From positions 1-34,232 of the forward strand of contig UQYA01000009.1 of assembly GCA_900545165.1 (NCBI GenBank): a stretch of 34,232 nucleotides of DNA, given 5' to 3'. Source of the DNA: an uncultured Collinsella sp. GTDB taxonomy: Bacteria; Actinomycetota; Coriobacteriia; Coriobacteriales; Coriobacteriaceae. Below the pieces are notes generated by a model. It saw only the letters and a program-made list of their open reading frames with translations. It was not told the DNA's origin and made no database searches. Of this stretch, positions 7,624 to 16,201 are shown piece by piece; the stretch's first letter is position 1, and every line of letters begins with the position of its first letter. Position numbers and translations under genes: made by a program.

Positions 7624-8841
7624 ATGCTTTGCCAGTTTACCTTCAGGAACTATAGATCCTATCGCGACGAAACTGAGCTTTCCATGCAGGCAACATCGAT
7701 GAGGGAGTTCGAGCGCTCCCTCATAGAGTGCCCTGACGGGCAGAGTTTCCTTCCGGTGGCTGCGGTGTACGGGCCTAACGCTGGCGGCAAGTCTAACCTG
7801 CTGGAGGCGCTTGACTACATTCGTTCGGCGGTGGCCAAGCCGATCAGATTGCTGTCTGCCAGCATTGATGCGCCAGAGGGTAACCGTCCTTCGATACCCC
7901 GTTGCTCTGCGTTTGAGTTCGATGAAGTGTCGGCTGCTGAGCCCACCGAATTCGAGCTCTACTATCGCGCGGGTGAGCACGAGTACCGCTATGCCCTGTC
8001 CGTGCATGCGGACGCGATCGTGTCCGAAGGCCTGTGGCGGCGAAAATTGGGAGCGTCACGCACGGCGCTGCTGTTCGAGCGTGAGGGCGCAGAGGTTGAA
8101 CTCGGTCCCACACTGCGTAAGCTCGTGACGGCTGCGAGATTCAACCCGAGGCTGCCGTACCTGTCGTTTCTCTGCATCAACTTTGACGCGCCGGTGGTCA
8201 AGGAGGCTGCCAGCTGGTTTCTTGACGGGGTGTTCCTGAACTATAACAGCTCCTATCTGGAGCAGATGTTCGAACAATTGCTCGATGAGGATGACTCACC
8301 CGAGGTCTCGCGTTTTTTGCGCGCCGTTGATGTGCGTATTGATGGCTTCAGAGTGGAGAGGGCGCCGGAGTGGCGCGGCCAGCGCGTCTTCGTGAGGCAC
8401 GAGGTGGGCGGCAAGGCGTACGAGCTGCGTTTATCCGAGGAATCTGCCGGAACCCAGAAGCTCATGGGGTTGGCTGCGTATCTGATGACAGCGCTTGAGC
8501 GTGGTGGCACCGTTGTGGTAGACGAGCTCGACGCCAAACTGCACCCGAAGCTTCTTCGCTATGTGATTCTGCTGTTTAAGGATCCTGAGGTCAACAAGAG
8601 TGGCGCGCAGCTCATCTTCTCGTCCCAGGATGTGTCAACCATGCGAAACGATGTGTTCCGCCGTGACGAGATATGGTTCGCTGCGCGCGGCGAGGGGGAG
8701 GCGAGCCAACTGTGGTCTCTCGCCGACATCCACGAGGCAAACGGCAATCTGGTTAGTAAGAATGCGGCTTTCGATAAGCAATACCTGTCCGGTCGCTACG
8801 GCGCCGACCCATACCTAACCCGCATTGAGGAGTGGGATTAG
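7624..8841 (+). CDS. AAA ATPase of the RloA/AAA_15 type (ABC-like)
   Basis: A 405-residue ATPase related to Rad50/OLD-type ABC ATPases, here paired with RloB as a probable defence sensor. It begins MLCQFTFRNYRSYRDETELS, the classical start of AAA_15/AAA_21 proteins. Walker A is GPNAGGKSN at 50-58, the signature region SAGTQKL at 274-280, and Walker B VVVDELD at 297-303, with E301 as the catalytic glutamate. After Walker B, the switch histidine normally found in this family (as in F-T-T-H) seems to be replaced by Gln in IFSSQDVS. The start at 7624 has GAGG just upstream and follows the promoter at 7542-7569. The RloB gene begins one base after its stop. In PARIS-like systems the ATPase holds the TOPRIM partner and releases it on phage attack; this pair may work in the same way (inference). 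Confidence 0.85.
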   Translation: MLCQFTFRNYRSYRDETELSMQATSMREFERSLIECPDGQSFLPVAAVYGPNAGGKSNLLEALDYIRSAVAKPIRLLSASIDAPEGNRPSIPRCSAFEFDEVSAAEPTEFELYYRAGEHEYRYALSVHADAIVSEGLWRRKLGASRTALLFEREGAEVELGPTLRKLVTAARFNPRLPYLSFLCINFDAPVVKEAASWFLDGVFLNYNSSYLEQMFEQLLDEDDSPEVSRFLRAVDVRIDGFRVERAPEWRGQRVFVRHEVGGKAYELRLSEESAGTQKLMGLAAYLMTALERGGTVVVDELDAKLHPKLLRYVILLFKDPEVNKSGAQLIFSSQDVSTMRNDVFRRDEIWFAARGEGEASQLWSLADIHEANGNLVSKNAAFDKQYLSGRYGADPYLTRIEEWD

Positions 8842-8842
8842 C

Positions 8843-9511
8843 ATGGCAGCGAAGAAGTCGAAGGGCTGGCGTAGTGGCAAACGTGAGGTTCGCCCGCGCA
8901 TGGTGCAGATGACGCGCCACCTCGTGGTGACCGAGGGCAAGGAGACTGAACCTCGCTACTTTGAGGGTGTGCGTGCCGCTTTGTGTGCGGCAGACGAACG
9001 CAAGGTTGCCGTTATCGTTAAGGGAACGGGCAAACATACGCTCGACCTGCTCGACTTCGCCGTCGAACACTGCCTCTATGCGCCCGAGACGTTCGACCAC
9101 GTGTGGCTCGTGTATGACAAGGATGACTTCCCTGCGTCCGACTTCGACGCGATGGAGCGTAAGTGCAACGAGCTCTCTGATGGTTCGAGGACCTTCCACG
9201 CGTTGTGGTCCAACCCCTGTTTCGAGCTGTGGCCGCTTCTGCACTTTCGCTACACGACCGCGCATATGTCCGCGTCCGACTGCCAGCATGCCCTCGCGCA
9301 GGAGATGTCGAAGAACCTGGGCATCGAGTACCGCAAGAACCTTGACGGGATGTTTGGGGCAGTGGATGATAGGCGAGGCGAAGCGTTGCAGCGTGCTGGG
9401 CGCCTCGTCGCGTACCATAGGGAACTGGGTAACATTAAGCCATCTGCGCAAAACCCTGCAACTAAGGTGGGCGAAATTTTCGATGTAATCGGGCCGTATC
9501 TGGTTGGCTAG
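8843..9511 (+). CDS. rloB: RloB family protein (TOPRIM-like)
   Basis: A 222-residue protein matching the RloB family. Visible signatures are HLVVTEGKETEPRYFEGV with E31 (first acidic position of a TOPRIM-like fold), VWLVYDKDDFP with D92/D94/D95, and SNPCFELWPLLHF at 123-135. These three blocks are the RloB hallmarks. The ATG at 8843 directly follows the ATPase stop, so the two proteins are translated together. Families with this arrangement (ATPase plus small TOPRIM-like protein) act as nucleases or RNases in phage defence, as in PARIS and OLD-type systems; rlo genes were first named as restriction-linked ORFs in Campylobacter. No restriction-modification genes are present here, so the pair stands alone. 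All key residues appear present. Confidence 0.85.
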   Translation: MAAKKSKGWRSGKREVRPRMVQMTRHLVVTEGKETEPRYFEGVRAALCAADERKVAVIVKGTGKHTLDLLDFAVEHCLYAPETFDHVWLVYDKDDFPASDFDAMERKCNELSDGSRTFHALWSNPCFELWPLLHFRYTTAHMSASDCQHALAQEMSKNLGIEYRKNLDGMFGAVDDRRGEALQRAGRLVAYHRELGNIKPSAQNPATKVGEIFDVIGPYLVG

Positions 9512-9586
9512 GCGAGTCGCTGGATTGGCTTTCCGGTTAGTGCGATTGGCGGATTGTACTGCGCTATTGCGAGTCCGGTGCGTAGG

Positions 9587-9707
9587 AGAAGTGCGGGGAA
9601 AATCGAAACTCGCCGAGCGCACACCGATTTTTGCCAACAAAACTGCAGGTCGCGGATGCTCAAAACAGGGGCCTGTTTGACAGATCTCGGTTTTTCACCG
9701 CACTTCT
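9587..9707. mobile_element. ~121-bp palindrome-ended element, copy 2
   Basis: Ends AGAAGTGCGG (9587-9596) and CCGCACTTCT (9698-9707) are perfect 10-bp inverted repeats. The interior matches copy 1 at 6637-6762, including two long identical blocks, and differs mainly in the middle. Together the copies bracket the DUF2188, ATPase and rloB genes in the same orientation. Besides this element, the gap 9512-9856 holds only the leader of the pel operon. Confidence 0.75.
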
Positions 9708-9793
9708 GGATTGGGTGCTCATTTAGCACTCTCGATGTCCCCACATCCCCTAAAAAAGTTCTTAAAACAGCCTTAAAGGCGCCTTGGCTCGCG

Positions 9794-9856
9794 TTGACAG
9801 CGTACAATACGCATGTTTGACTATGACAAATGTGGAATTAAGGGGAGGGGTGCGCC
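9794..9856 (+). promoter_or_regulatory. leader of the pel operon
   Basis: A perfect -35-like TTGACA lies at 9794-9799, but no good -10 box stands 16-18 bases away (TACAAT at 9803 is too close, TATGAC at 9822 is 22 bases off). A strong ribosome site AAGGGGAGGGG (9840-9850) is six bases before the pelD ATG. The promoter assignment is tentative. Confidence 0.35.
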
Positions 9857-11995
9857 ATGGAGGTGCTGGTTGTTGGCAACACCGCATATGTTGACGATGA
9901 CTTTTGTGCCAAGGCGTTCCCCGGGGACCATGTGCAGGTCGTAGCCGCGCAGGACGCGTACCGCGACGAGTCGTCGCCCCATTCCTCGTGGAAAGAGCTT
10001 CTGCAACACCTGGATCAGGCCTACGAGTTCGACCGCATGGTCTACCTTTCCAATTACCTTACCCCGCATACCGATACCGTGGGCGATATCGAGCTGTTGC
10101 GCTCGGTCTTTCGTGCGTGCGCGGGTCGCCGGGTCCAACTGCTGTATGTAGCGGGGCCCGCGGGTGCCGAGGGTGCCACCGACGCCGCGGGGCGAACGGG
10201 CAAGGGCATTATCGCCCGCGCAGCCAACGACCTGTGCCGCTACTACGCTGCTCGCGAGGGCGTTCAGACCAAGATCCTGCGCGTGCCCTTCCTGTACACT
10301 GCCTCCGCCGCGCTGGAAGATCCGTTTTTGGTGCCGTTGTTCGACGCGTGCTCAACCGGATCGGTCGCTCTGCAGGGCGCGCAGTATGCGGCGTTTCCCC
10401 TGCTGTGTGCCGAGGAACTTGCGGTGCTGGTACGCCGTATCTTCGATAGCTGGGATGGTAACTTTGAGACGCTCGACGTAGCCGATACCTTCCATCACAC
10501 GGCGGGTGAGGTGGGCGACGCCCTCAGGGCGCTGTTCCCCGGCCTTGCCGTTGCCTATGGCGATTCTGCTGGCTACGCCCTGCCCGCCAGCGACGTCGCT
10601 CGCGTGCGCTATGGCTGGTTTCAGCGCTACGACTTGCTGCGCGATCTCTCGACCATTCAAGCTCGCTGGGGCGTTGGACGCATCAAAAAGATCAACCCGC
10701 TGCGTGCCGCCATCGACCGCATCCAAATGCGCACGCTGCCTATTAAATGCCTAGAGACGGGCGTTGCCTGGGTTCTGTTCGAGGTACTGGAGCATCTGTT
10801 CTCACAATCGGTCCAGCTCAACGTGCTCGATTATCGCCTGCTCTACGTGGTGCTGATCGGCACGCTGTATGGCTTGGACTTTGGCCTGGTTGCGGCGCTG
10901 CTGGCGTCGGTGGGTTTGGCAGCCAGCTACTTTACTCAGTACGGCTATACCTTCCAGGGTCTGTTCTACGAGCCGTCCAACTGGCTACCGTTTATTGCGT
11001 ACTTTGTGGTGGGTGCCGTGTGCGGCTATGTGCAGCTGCGCAACAGCGAAGCCATTAGGGCGGAGCGCGACCAAAACGATCTCGTGCGCAACCGCAATAC
11101 GTTCCTTACGCAGCTCTACCACGACGCGATCGAGGACAAGCGCGCGTACAGGCGCCAGATCGTGGGTCGCCACGACAGCTTTGGCAAGATCTTTGCCGTG
11201 ACGCAGGAGCTCGATGTGCTCAACCCGCGCGACATCTATCGCAAGTGCTGCGAGCTTCTGGGCGAGATCCTCGAGAACGATTCGGTGGCGATCTACCATG
11301 TTTCGGGCGGGGCATTTGCACGCCTGGTGGCAGCAAGTCCCGCGATTGCCGAAGATGCCGTACGCTCGCTCACGCTTGAGCAGCTTGCACCTCTTTTGGG
11401 CGACGGGGGTCGTTCGAACCTGTGGGTGAACCGCGAGCTGACGCCGGGGCTTCCCATGTTTGGATACGCGATCGAGCGCGACGGGGCACCCGCCGTGTTG
11501 ATCTTTGTGCGTAGCGCGGCCGAAAACCAAATGACCCTCTATTATCAAAACCTGTTCCGCATCTTGTGCGGCCTGGTCGAAAGCGCGCTGGGCCGTGCCT
11601 TTGACTATGAGGCGGTGGCGCAGGATAAACGCTGCGTTGACGGCACTTGTGTGCTCAAGCAGGCTGCCTTTGGCCAAGAGCTCGCGGCAGAGCAGGCGCT
11701 GGCAGATAGCAAGATGGGGAGTTTTTTGCTCCTGCGCGTGGTACCGGGCATGGAGCCTGTCGGCGAGCTGGTGGGCGCAATTGGGTCGGCAATCCGCGAG
11801 AGCGACGCGGCGGGCTTGGTCGACGGCGACGTACTCTACCTGCTTATGCGTCAGGCAAAGGCGTGCGATCTGCCCATTATCCGCGAGCGCCTGAGCGCAA
11901 AGCATATTGCGGTGGAACCCGTCGACGGCGAGGACATCGTGGCGTTGTTGCAGCACATCTCTTACACCGGTGACGGTGAGGGGGGTGCCGCTTGA
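9857..11995 (+). CDS. pelD: PelD-like c-di-GMP receptor fused to an SDR/epimerase-like domain
   Basis: A 712-residue inner-membrane regulator of Pel polysaccharide synthesis. Residues 1-270 resemble an NAD-dependent epimerase/SDR fold, but the usual GxxGxxG is replaced by VVGNTAYVDD, so it may not bind cofactor. Residues about 297-390 contain four hydrophobic helices. A GAF-like domain follows at about 440-580, then a degenerate GGDEF domain. Its I-site is intact: R647-E-S-D650, five residues before DGDVL, which replaces GGDEF. Thus it should bind c-di-GMP without making it, as PelD does in Pseudomonas, where this binding activates the Pel synthase. First gene of an eight-gene operon; pelE starts within its stop codon. 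The epimerase fusion is unlike the Pseudomonas protein. Confidence 0.85.
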   Translation: MEVLVVGNTAYVDDDFCAKAFPGDHVQVVAAQDAYRDESSPHSSWKELLQHLDQAYEFDRMVYLSNYLTPHTDTVGDIELLRSVFRACAGRRVQLLYVAGPAGAEGATDAAGRTGKGIIARAANDLCRYYAAREGVQTKILRVPFLYTASAALEDPFLVPLFDACSTGSVALQGAQYAAFPLLCAEELAVLVRRIFDSWDGNFETLDVADTFHHTAGEVGDALRALFPGLAVAYGDSAGYALPASDVARVRYGWFQRYDLLRDLSTIQARWGVGRIKKINPLRAAIDRIQMRTLPIKCLETGVAWVLFEVLEHLFSQSVQLNVLDYRLLYVVLIGTLYGLDFGLVAALLASVGLAASYFTQYGYTFQGLFYEPSNWLPFIAYFVVGAVCGYVQLRNSEAIRAERDQNDLVRNRNTFLTQLYHDAIEDKRAYRRQIVGRHDSFGKIFAVTQELDVLNPRDIYRKCCELLGEILENDSVAIYHVSGGAFARLVAASPAIAEDAVRSLTLEQLAPLLGDGGRSNLWVNRELTPGLPMFGYAIERDGAPAVLIFVRSAAENQMTLYYQNLFRILCGLVESALGRAFDYEAVAQDKRCVDGTCVLKQAAFGQELAAEQALADSKMGSFLLLRVVPGMEPVGELVGAIGSAIRESDAAGLVDGDVLYLLMRQAKACDLPIIRERLSAKHIAVEPVDGEDIVALLQHISYTGDGEGGAA

Positions 11996-12897
11996 TCTCG
12001 CTTGTCGTTGCTGCCGTCTTGCTGCTGATTCATGCGTTGGTTTGCCTGATGCTGTGGACGCTCATGAAGCTGGGCCTGCTGCCGGTGCGCGGGCACATGC
12101 TGGCTGTGATAGTGCTGGTGCCGCTGTGGGGTCCGTTGCTGGTGGTTCTGCTATCGGTCTGCAGCGCGATGTTTGGCGAGGGGCTGAAAGAGTCTGCGCT
12201 GGAGTCGCTGCGCTTCAACGACGACCTGCATCGTAGCATGTCGGTACCGAGTGCTGAGGACGATGCGGGCGTAGTGCCGCTCGAGGAGGCGCTCATCGTC
12301 AATGACCCGGCATACCGGCGCCGCCTAATGCTCTCCATGCTCACCGAGGAGCCCGACGCTTACCTGGCGCAGCTGCAGGCGGCTAAGCTTAACGACGACG
12401 TTGAGGTGGCGCACTATGCCGCGACGGCGGTGGCGCAGATCTCCAAGGAGTCCGACCTTAAACTGCAGCAGCTGGAGCGTGCCTTTAAGACGGACCCGAG
12501 CGCGCAAAACCTCAACGAATACTGCGATTTTCTTGGTGAATACTTGGGCTCGGGCTTGGCCGAGGGGCGCGTGGCTCAGATTCAGCGCCAACAGTACGCG
12601 CGCCTGCTTGCGCGTCGCTGCGAGCGCGAGGATACCCTTGAGCTGCGCATTCGATACGCGACGGCTCTGGCCGATGTCGGACAGATCGACGAGGCGCAGG
12701 CCGTGACCGACCAGCTGGTGCTCGACGTGCCCGACGAGCAGGAGGTTTGGATGCTTTGCCTGCGCCTGGCCGTGATGCGCCGCGACGGTGACGAAGTCCA
12801 CCGTGTGATCGATGCGATTGACAAGCAACATGTGTATTTAAGCGCCGACAACCGCGAAAAGTTGGCGTTTTGGCGCGACGGGGAGGAGGCCAGATGA
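11992..12897 (+). CDS. pelE: PelE-like membrane protein with TPR-like repeats
   Basis: A 301-residue protein with two membrane helices at about 3-27 and 36-58, followed by a long soluble helical region. The C-terminal part (ATALADVGQIDEAQAVTDQL and neighbours) looks like tetratricopeptide repeats. In Pel systems PelE is a small membrane protein with TPRs that connects PelD to the PelF/PelG synthase; position between pelD and the deacetylase agrees with this. The TTG start at 11992 overlaps the pelD stop by four bases and has a GAGGGGGG ribosome site upstream. The sequence itself is weakly conserved, so the name depends largely on context and topology. Confidence 0.7.
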   Translation: MISLVVAAVLLLIHALVCLMLWTLMKLGLLPVRGHMLAVIVLVPLWGPLLVVLLSVCSAMFGEGLKESALESLRFNDDLHRSMSVPSAEDDAGVVPLEEALIVNDPAYRRRLMLSMLTEEPDAYLAQLQAAKLNDDVEVAHYAATAVAQISKESDLKLQQLERAFKTDPSAQNLNEYCDFLGEYLGSGLAEGRVAQIQRQQYARLLARRCEREDTLELRIRYATALADVGQIDEAQAVTDQLVLDVPDEQEVWMLCLRLAVMRRDGDEVHRVIDAIDKQHVYLSADNREKLAFWRDGEEAR

Positions 12898-14774
12898 GCG
12901 TGGTGCAACATATCCGCGACCGAGCAGGCCGCTTTCGTTGGATGGGACTCCTCGTGGTGTGGGCTGTTTTTATCGTCATGGCCGCCGTGCTGCTGGTGGA
13001 GCGTGCCGGCGTGCAGTACAGTGCGGGCCAGCATAAGCTGGGGATGCTTGCCGCCAACGATGCGGTGCCGGCCTCCTCGGCAATCTTTGGCCAAAAGCCC
13101 ACGTGCCTGGTCATTACCGATTCCGATCAAGCTGGCGTCGAGGACGTAAAGGAACAGTTCGACCAGATCCTGCTCGACATGAAGATCGCGCACCGCGACG
13201 TGGACCTTGCCCTGGATGGTGCGGATGCCATTCCCTCGCTGGCCTCCTTCGATCGCGTGATTTTGCTCATGCCGTCGCTCGATGGGCTCGGTACGCACCT
13301 GAGCGACATTATGAGTTGGGTGAGTGCCGGCGGTTCGCTTATGCTCGCTATGCCGCCGGATAACTCGAGCTATCTGCAAGTGATTGCCTCCAAGCTTGGC
13401 ATTGAATCGGCCGGATATGACTATGTAAAAGCCGAAAGCATTGTGCCGAGTGAGGACTTTATGCTGGGCGGGGGAGAGCGCTACGAGCTCTCGGATCCCT
13501 TCTATTCTTCGCTCTCGGTTTCATTGCGCGAGACGGCGCACGTGTGGGCTAAGACCGGCGATGCGGGCACGCCGCTCATTTGGTCTAACGATTGCGGCAG
13601 TGGTCACACCGTGGTGTGCAACATTGGCATCTACGACAAGGTCATGCGCGGTTTTTACGCCGCGGCGATCAGCCTGTTGGGTGATGCCACGGCCTATCCG
13701 GTCATCAACAGCGCCGTGTTCTATTTGGACGACTTTCCTAGCCCCGTGCCCTCGGGCGACGGTACTTATATCAAGCGTGACTACGGCCTTTCCATTGCCG
13801 ATTTTTACACCAAGGTCTGGTGGCCCGATCTGCAAAAGCTCGCGCAAAAATATGGCATTCGCTATACCGGCGTGATGATCGAAAACTACGAGGACGCGGT
13901 CAACCAGACCGAGCCCGCGCGCCAACCCGATACCACGCAGTTCCGCTATTTTGGCGGCATGCTGCTGCAGATGGGCGGCGAGCTGGGCTTTCACGGCTAC
14001 AACCATCAGCCGCTCGCGCTCTGGGACACCGACTATGGTACGTTGCACGTCTACAAGACCTGGAAGAACAAAGAGACGCTCGTCGCTTCGCTCAACGAAC
14101 TTATCGCGTTTCAGGACGAGGTCCTGCCCAATGCTCATGGCTCGGTTTACGTGCCGCCGTCGAATATCCTTTCGGCCCGCGCGCGCAAGCTTATCGGTAC
14201 CGATGTTCCGCGCATTAAGACCATTGCCAGCACGTGTTTTGAGGATGGCACCGACCTGCCGTACGTGCAGGAGTTTGGCGTGGCGAGCGATGGCATTGTG
14301 GAGCAGCCACGTATTGTCTCGGGCGGCATGGTCGACGATTCTTATATGCGCCTGGCAGCCGTGTCCGAGCTCAACATGCACTACGTGAGCACGCACTTTA
14401 TGCACCCGGACGACCTTTTGGACCCCGATCGCGGTGCCAAGGAGGGCTGGGAGGTCTACAAGGGCGGCCTGGTCGACTACCTGGAGTGGCTTACCAAATC
14501 CGCGCCCGACCTGCGGTACCAGACGGCGTCGGAGTGCTCCGGCGCCATCCAGCGCTTTTCGTCGGTTACGGTAAGCGTGGATACAAGTGCAGATGCCTGG
14601 ACGCTCAACCTGGACAACTTTCACGACGAGGCTTGGCTCATGTTCCGCGCCAATAATGGCGAGCCGGGTGCGGTGACGGGTGGCGAACTGACGCACCTTA
14701 CGGGCAATCTGTATCTGCTCAAGGCAAATGATAAGACCGTGACGATCGAGCGCAAGGAGGGTGGCGATAAATGA
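12894..14774 (+). CDS. pelA: PelA-type polysaccharide deacetylase, membrane anchored (DUF2194-like)
   Basis: A 626-residue protein with one N-terminal signal anchor (about 17-41) and an extracellular body. The central part is a carbohydrate esterase 4-like deacetylase: YLDDFPSP supplies the two aspartates D279/D280, HGYNH supplies H367 and H371 for metal, and STHFMHPDD a further conserved segment. In Pel synthesis this domain partly de-N-acetylates the polymer outside the membrane. The glycoside hydrolase domain of Pseudomonas PelA is absent, as in described Gram-positive Pel clusters that have a deacetylase only. A beta-rich tail follows from about 560. The ATG at 12894 overlaps the pelE stop (ATGA), with GGGAGGAGG upstream. 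Confidence 0.8.
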   Translation: MSVVQHIRDRAGRFRWMGLLVVWAVFIVMAAVLLVERAGVQYSAGQHKLGMLAANDAVPASSAIFGQKPTCLVITDSDQAGVEDVKEQFDQILLDMKIAHRDVDLALDGADAIPSLASFDRVILLMPSLDGLGTHLSDIMSWVSAGGSLMLAMPPDNSSYLQVIASKLGIESAGYDYVKAESIVPSEDFMLGGGERYELSDPFYSSLSVSLRETAHVWAKTGDAGTPLIWSNDCGSGHTVVCNIGIYDKVMRGFYAAAISLLGDATAYPVINSAVFYLDDFPSPVPSGDGTYIKRDYGLSIADFYTKVWWPDLQKLAQKYGIRYTGVMIENYEDAVNQTEPARQPDTTQFRYFGGMLLQMGGELGFHGYNHQPLALWDTDYGTLHVYKTWKNKETLVASLNELIAFQDEVLPNAHGSVYVPPSNILSARARKLIGTDVPRIKTIASTCFEDGTDLPYVQEFGVASDGIVEQPRIVSGGMVDDSYMRLAAVSELNMHYVSTHFMHPDDLLDPDRGAKEGWEVYKGGLVDYLEWLTKSAPDLRYQTASECSGAIQRFSSVTVSVDTSADAWTLNLDNFHDEAWLMFRANNGEPGAVTGGELTHLTGNLYLLKANDKTVTIERKEGGDK

Positions 14775-16198
14775 GAATCTGCTTGGTACTCGAGGGTTGC
14801 TACCCCTATGTGCACGGCGGCGTATCTACCTGGATGCATGGCTACATTACGGCCATGCCCGAGCACGAGTTTGTGCTGTGGGTGATCGGCGCGCATGCTG
14901 CCGACCGTGGCAAGTTTGTCTACGAGCTGCCCGGCAACGTGGTCGAGGTGCACGAGGTGTTCCTGGACGATGCCCTGCGGCTTTCGGGCGAGCAACATGA
15001 AGCCAGTTTTAACGACCGTGAGCGCGAGGCGCTACGCCGTCTGGTTTCGCTCTCCAATCCGGACTGGGACGTGTTATTCGATATCTTCCACCGCCGTCGC
15101 GTGCATCCGCTCTCGTTTTTGCAGAGCCGCACGTTTATGGATATCTTTCGTGACGTGTGCCTGGCCGAGTATCCCTACACGCCCTTTGCCGATGCATTCC
15201 ACACCATGCGCTCCATGTTGCTGCCCGTGCTCTACCTGTTGGGCAGCGAGGTGCCGGTGGCCGATATGTACCATGCCATCTCAACCGGCTACGGTGGCCT
15301 GCTCGCCTGCCTGGGCTCAAGCGTTCACCATGCGCCGGTGCTGCTGACCGAGCATGGCATCTATACCCGCGAGCGCGAGGAAGAGATCATTCGCGCCGAT
15401 TGGGTGGTGCCGTCGTTTAAGGACCGCTGGATCCGCTTTTTCTACCTGCTTTCGGAGGAGATCTACCGCCGCGCCTTCCGCGTGACGAGTTTGTTCCATA
15501 ACGCCCGCAAGACGCAGATTGATATGGGCTGCGATGCGGACAAATGCCTGGTCATCCCCAACGGCATCCAGTTCGATCGCTTTAAGGATATTCCCTTAAA
15601 GACCGATGACGGCTGGGTGGATATTGGCGCGGTGGTGCGCCTTGCGCCCATCAAGGATGTCAAGACCATGATCTATGCCTTCTTTGAGCTGCACGAGCGC
15701 CTGCCCAAGGTGCGCCTGCACATCATGGGCGGCGTGGACGACGAGGAGTACGGCGCCGAGTGCCACGCGCTGGTCGAAACCCTGGGCGTGCGCGACCTGA
15801 TCTTTACCGGCCGCGTCAACGTGGTCGAGTACATGGAAAAGCTCGACTTTACCATTTTGACGAGCATCTCCGAGGGCCAGCCGCTCAGCGTGCTGGAGTC
15901 GCTTGCAGCGCGCCGTCCCTGCGTGACGACCGAGGTGGGCTGCTGTCGCGAGCTTCTCGAAGGCGCCCCGGGCGACGACTTTGGCGTGGCGGGTTTTGTG
16001 ACGCCGCCTATGTATCGCAAGGGCTTGGCCGATGCCATGGAACGCATGTGCACAAGCCGCGCTCGTCGCATTGAGATGGGGGAGCGCGGCCAGCGTCGCG
16101 TTGCCACGTACTTCTTGCACGAGCAGATGCTCGCCAACTATCGCGCGCTGTACGACGAGACGGCGCAAGCGTTTGACCTGCCCAGAGAGGGGGAGTAG
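14771..16198 (+). CDS. pelF: PelF glycosyltransferase
   Basis: A 475-residue cytosolic GT4-type glycosyltransferase that polymerises the Pel chain from UDP-sugars, together with PelG. The N-terminus MRICLVLEGCYPYVHGGVST is the typical start of PelF (DUF3492 region). The C-terminal Rossmann half holds VVRLAPIKDVKTMIYAF and the EX7E motif E368-GQPLSVL-E376, and the segment LAARRPCVTTEVGCCRELLE expected in this family. No membrane helices are visible. The length is close to that of other PelF proteins (about 500). The start overlaps the previous stop by four bases. Confidence 0.92.
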   Translation: MRICLVLEGCYPYVHGGVSTWMHGYITAMPEHEFVLWVIGAHAADRGKFVYELPGNVVEVHEVFLDDALRLSGEQHEASFNDREREALRRLVSLSNPDWDVLFDIFHRRRVHPLSFLQSRTFMDIFRDVCLAEYPYTPFADAFHTMRSMLLPVLYLLGSEVPVADMYHAISTGYGGLLACLGSSVHHAPVLLTEHGIYTREREEEIIRADWVVPSFKDRWIRFFYLLSEEIYRRAFRVTSLFHNARKTQIDMGCDADKCLVIPNGIQFDRFKDIPLKTDDGWVDIGAVVRLAPIKDVKTMIYAFFELHERLPKVRLHIMGGVDDEEYGAECHALVETLGVRDLIFTGRVNVVEYMEKLDFTILTSISEGQPLSVLESLAARRPCVTTEVGCCRELLEGAPGDDFGVAGFVTPPMYRKGLADAMERMCTSRARRIEMGERGQRRVATYFLHEQMLANYRALYDETAQAFDLPREGE

Positions 16199-16201
16199 CC
16201 G

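Noticed and set aside
9817..9822. TTGACT as a second -35 for pelD
   Set aside because: No -10-like box lies 16-18 bases downstream before the ribosome site.
10985..11956. Long minus-strand frames opposite pel genes (also 12582-13379, 13521-14696, 17952-19547, 19324-20946)
   Set aside because: They are mirror frames of GC-rich coding sequence, rich in His/Arg/Ala/Leu, with no domains and no ribosome sites.
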